From Mycoplasma sp. CAG:472 (GTDB lineage: Bacteria; Bacillota_I; Bacilli_A; RF39; UBA660), in contig FR899411.1 of NCBI GenBank assembly GCA_000437315.1, forward strand, positions 1-39,474: a DNA stretch of 39,474 nucleotides, written 5' to 3'. Below, piece by piece: positions 38,645-39,474 of the stretch (its first letter is position 1; each line of letters starts with the position of its first letter). The position numbers and the translations under genes were made by a program. A model generated the notes under the pieces. It searched no databases. It saw nothing but the letters and a program-made list of their open reading frames with translations, and was not told the origin of the DNA.

Positions 38645-39474
38645 ATGAATAAAAAAATAAAAATAGGACTATTTGCATTAATTATTTTAGGAACTATTAC
38701 ATTATGTTTAACTTATAAAAGTGATGATAAAATAATTAAAACTAAAAAAAGAAAACAAAATAATTTAGCTATAATGATTAAAGAAGATGGAGCAACTGAT
38801 TATACAAAATCGAATTCAAAAGATATACCTAAAGGAGATTATGTATTAAATAGAGCTAAAAGTTATTGTAAAAATAATGGTAAAATTGGTGATTATGATA
38901 GCTCTTTAGGTAAGGTAAGTTTTTCATTTATAGGTACTGATAGTTGCTTTTTGTATTTTGATTATGATTCTGAACCCAAAGGTTATGAAAAAATTCTTTT
39001 GGATAATGGAAATGGAACAACAACAGTAGCTGAGGCAAAAGCATATATTGAAGGAAAGGGTATACCAGATTTTAGTACTACCGCTACAACAAATGAAGGA
39101 ATGTATGCTTCCGATGATGATTATACTGCCACTACTGGAATGAAATCATATTATTTTAGAGGCGCAGTAAATAATAATTGGGTAAAATTTGGAAAAGATA
39201 GTAGTGGAAATCCCATCTACTGGAGAATAATAAGAATAAATGGTGATGGGTCAATAAGAATGATATATTCAGGAACAACGGCTCCAACAAGTAGTACAGC
39301 AACAGTAATGACAGGAACAGGAACACAAATCAATGCGACGACATATCGATTTTATAGTAGTTATAATAATCCATCATATGTAGGATATATGTTTACAGAA
39401 GGTCAGCAACATGGTAATGGTACACCAAGTACAATAAAAACAGCAATAGATAATTGGTATAAAACAACAACATT
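38645..39474 (+). CDS. Large secreted or surface protein, 3' end outside the window
   Basis: At least 276 codons, open to the window edge. Residues 1-23 are an N-terminal membrane anchor or signal (KIKIGLFALIILGTITLCLT). The mature part contains GMYASDDDYTATTGMKSYYF, FRGAVNNNWVKFG, IYWRIIRINGDGSIRMIYSG and YVGYMFTEG, a Gly/Thr/Tyr-rich arrangement I associate with big surface proteins of uncultured gut Bacillota; this is recollection, not a match. GGATTGGGG precedes the ATG and may be partly masked by TCCTA/TAGGA pairing (38618-38633). It lies just downstream of the inverted-repeat segment. Confidence 0.75.
   Translation, partial: MNKKIKIGLFALIILGTITLCLTYKSDDKIIKTKKRKQNNLAIMIKEDGATDYTKSNSKDIPKGDYVLNRAKSYCKNNGKIGDYDSSLGKVSFSFIGTDSCFLYFDYDSEPKGYEKILLDNGNGTTTVAEAKAYIEGKGIPDFSTTATTNEGMYASDDDYTATTGMKSYYFRGAVNNNWVKFGKDSSGNPIYWRIIRINGDGSIRMIYSGTTAPTSSTATVMTGTGTQINATTYRFYSSYNNPSYVGYMFTEGQQHGNGTPSTIKTAIDNWYKTTT

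Overview
The window is AT-rich, low-GC Bacillota DNA that uses the standard bacterial code; TGA ends several genes. Sortase, a sortase substrate, SepF, DivIVA and undecaprenol-kinase-like DgkA point to a walled Gram-positive cell. Single-chain GlyRS, archaeal/eukaryotic-type ProRS, very compact intergenic regions and a TasA/SipW-style secreted protein fit a reduced gut Bacilli/Mollicutes-related lineage such as RF39 or TANB77. That placement is inference; there is no 16S gene here. Short spacers, overlapping genes and promoters nested in the preceding terminator are typical of the whole window.

Layout. 0.1-5.7 kb: a SipW-type secreted protein, a 5'-truncated membrane-enzyme remnant, five 23-bp tandem repeats, then queH, TIGR04086 and DUF421 membrane proteins, DUF1653, a PfkB-family kinase with an Smr protein, and a Cys-rich protein. 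5.7-7.2 kb: infC-rpmI-rplT with an L20-type attenuator; infC starts at a non-canonical ATA. 7.3-10.5 kb: tRNA-CAT (probably Ile2) and tRNA-Leu(TAG), flanked on both sides by degenerate inverted tRNA pieces, then an accessory island with an orphan MvaI/BcnI-like nuclease, a small partner gene, an unrecognised structured RNA with a near-consensus promoter, and a convergent XRE-DUF3800 operon.

10.7-18.2 kb: tex, then a core operon yqfC-yqfD-vanZ-ybeY-dgkA-era-yqzL-recO-tdk. 18.2-23.3 kb: a PlsC-like acyltransferase, a hybrid sensor protein lacking its phosphorylation residues, and an accessory patch (DUF4160-like, HExxH protein, DUF4143 remnant, MazG-like). 23.3-31.2 kb: a glycine-type T-box with a very short Stem I controlling glyS-proS, then sepF-divIVA-cdsA-rseP, a transglutaminase-like protein and DUF1003.

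31.2-32.7 kb is the most unusual locus. A 221-bp control region (operator palindrome, Shine-Dalgarno sites, 3-codon ORF) is duplicated 782 bp apart around a small PD-(D/E)XK/CdiA-CT-like nuclease gene, and is followed by a very acidic small protein and an overlapping basic peptide. 32.7-36.8 kb: a DUF6020 membrane protein that is probably translated leaderless, and a class B sortase with a large extra cytoplasmic domain, divergent from its likely NPETG substrate. 36.9 kb to the end: lysS, then a 148-bp segment bounded by perfect 20-bp inverted repeats and holding a candidate promoter, a possible invertible switch, in front of a large secreted protein cut by the window edge.
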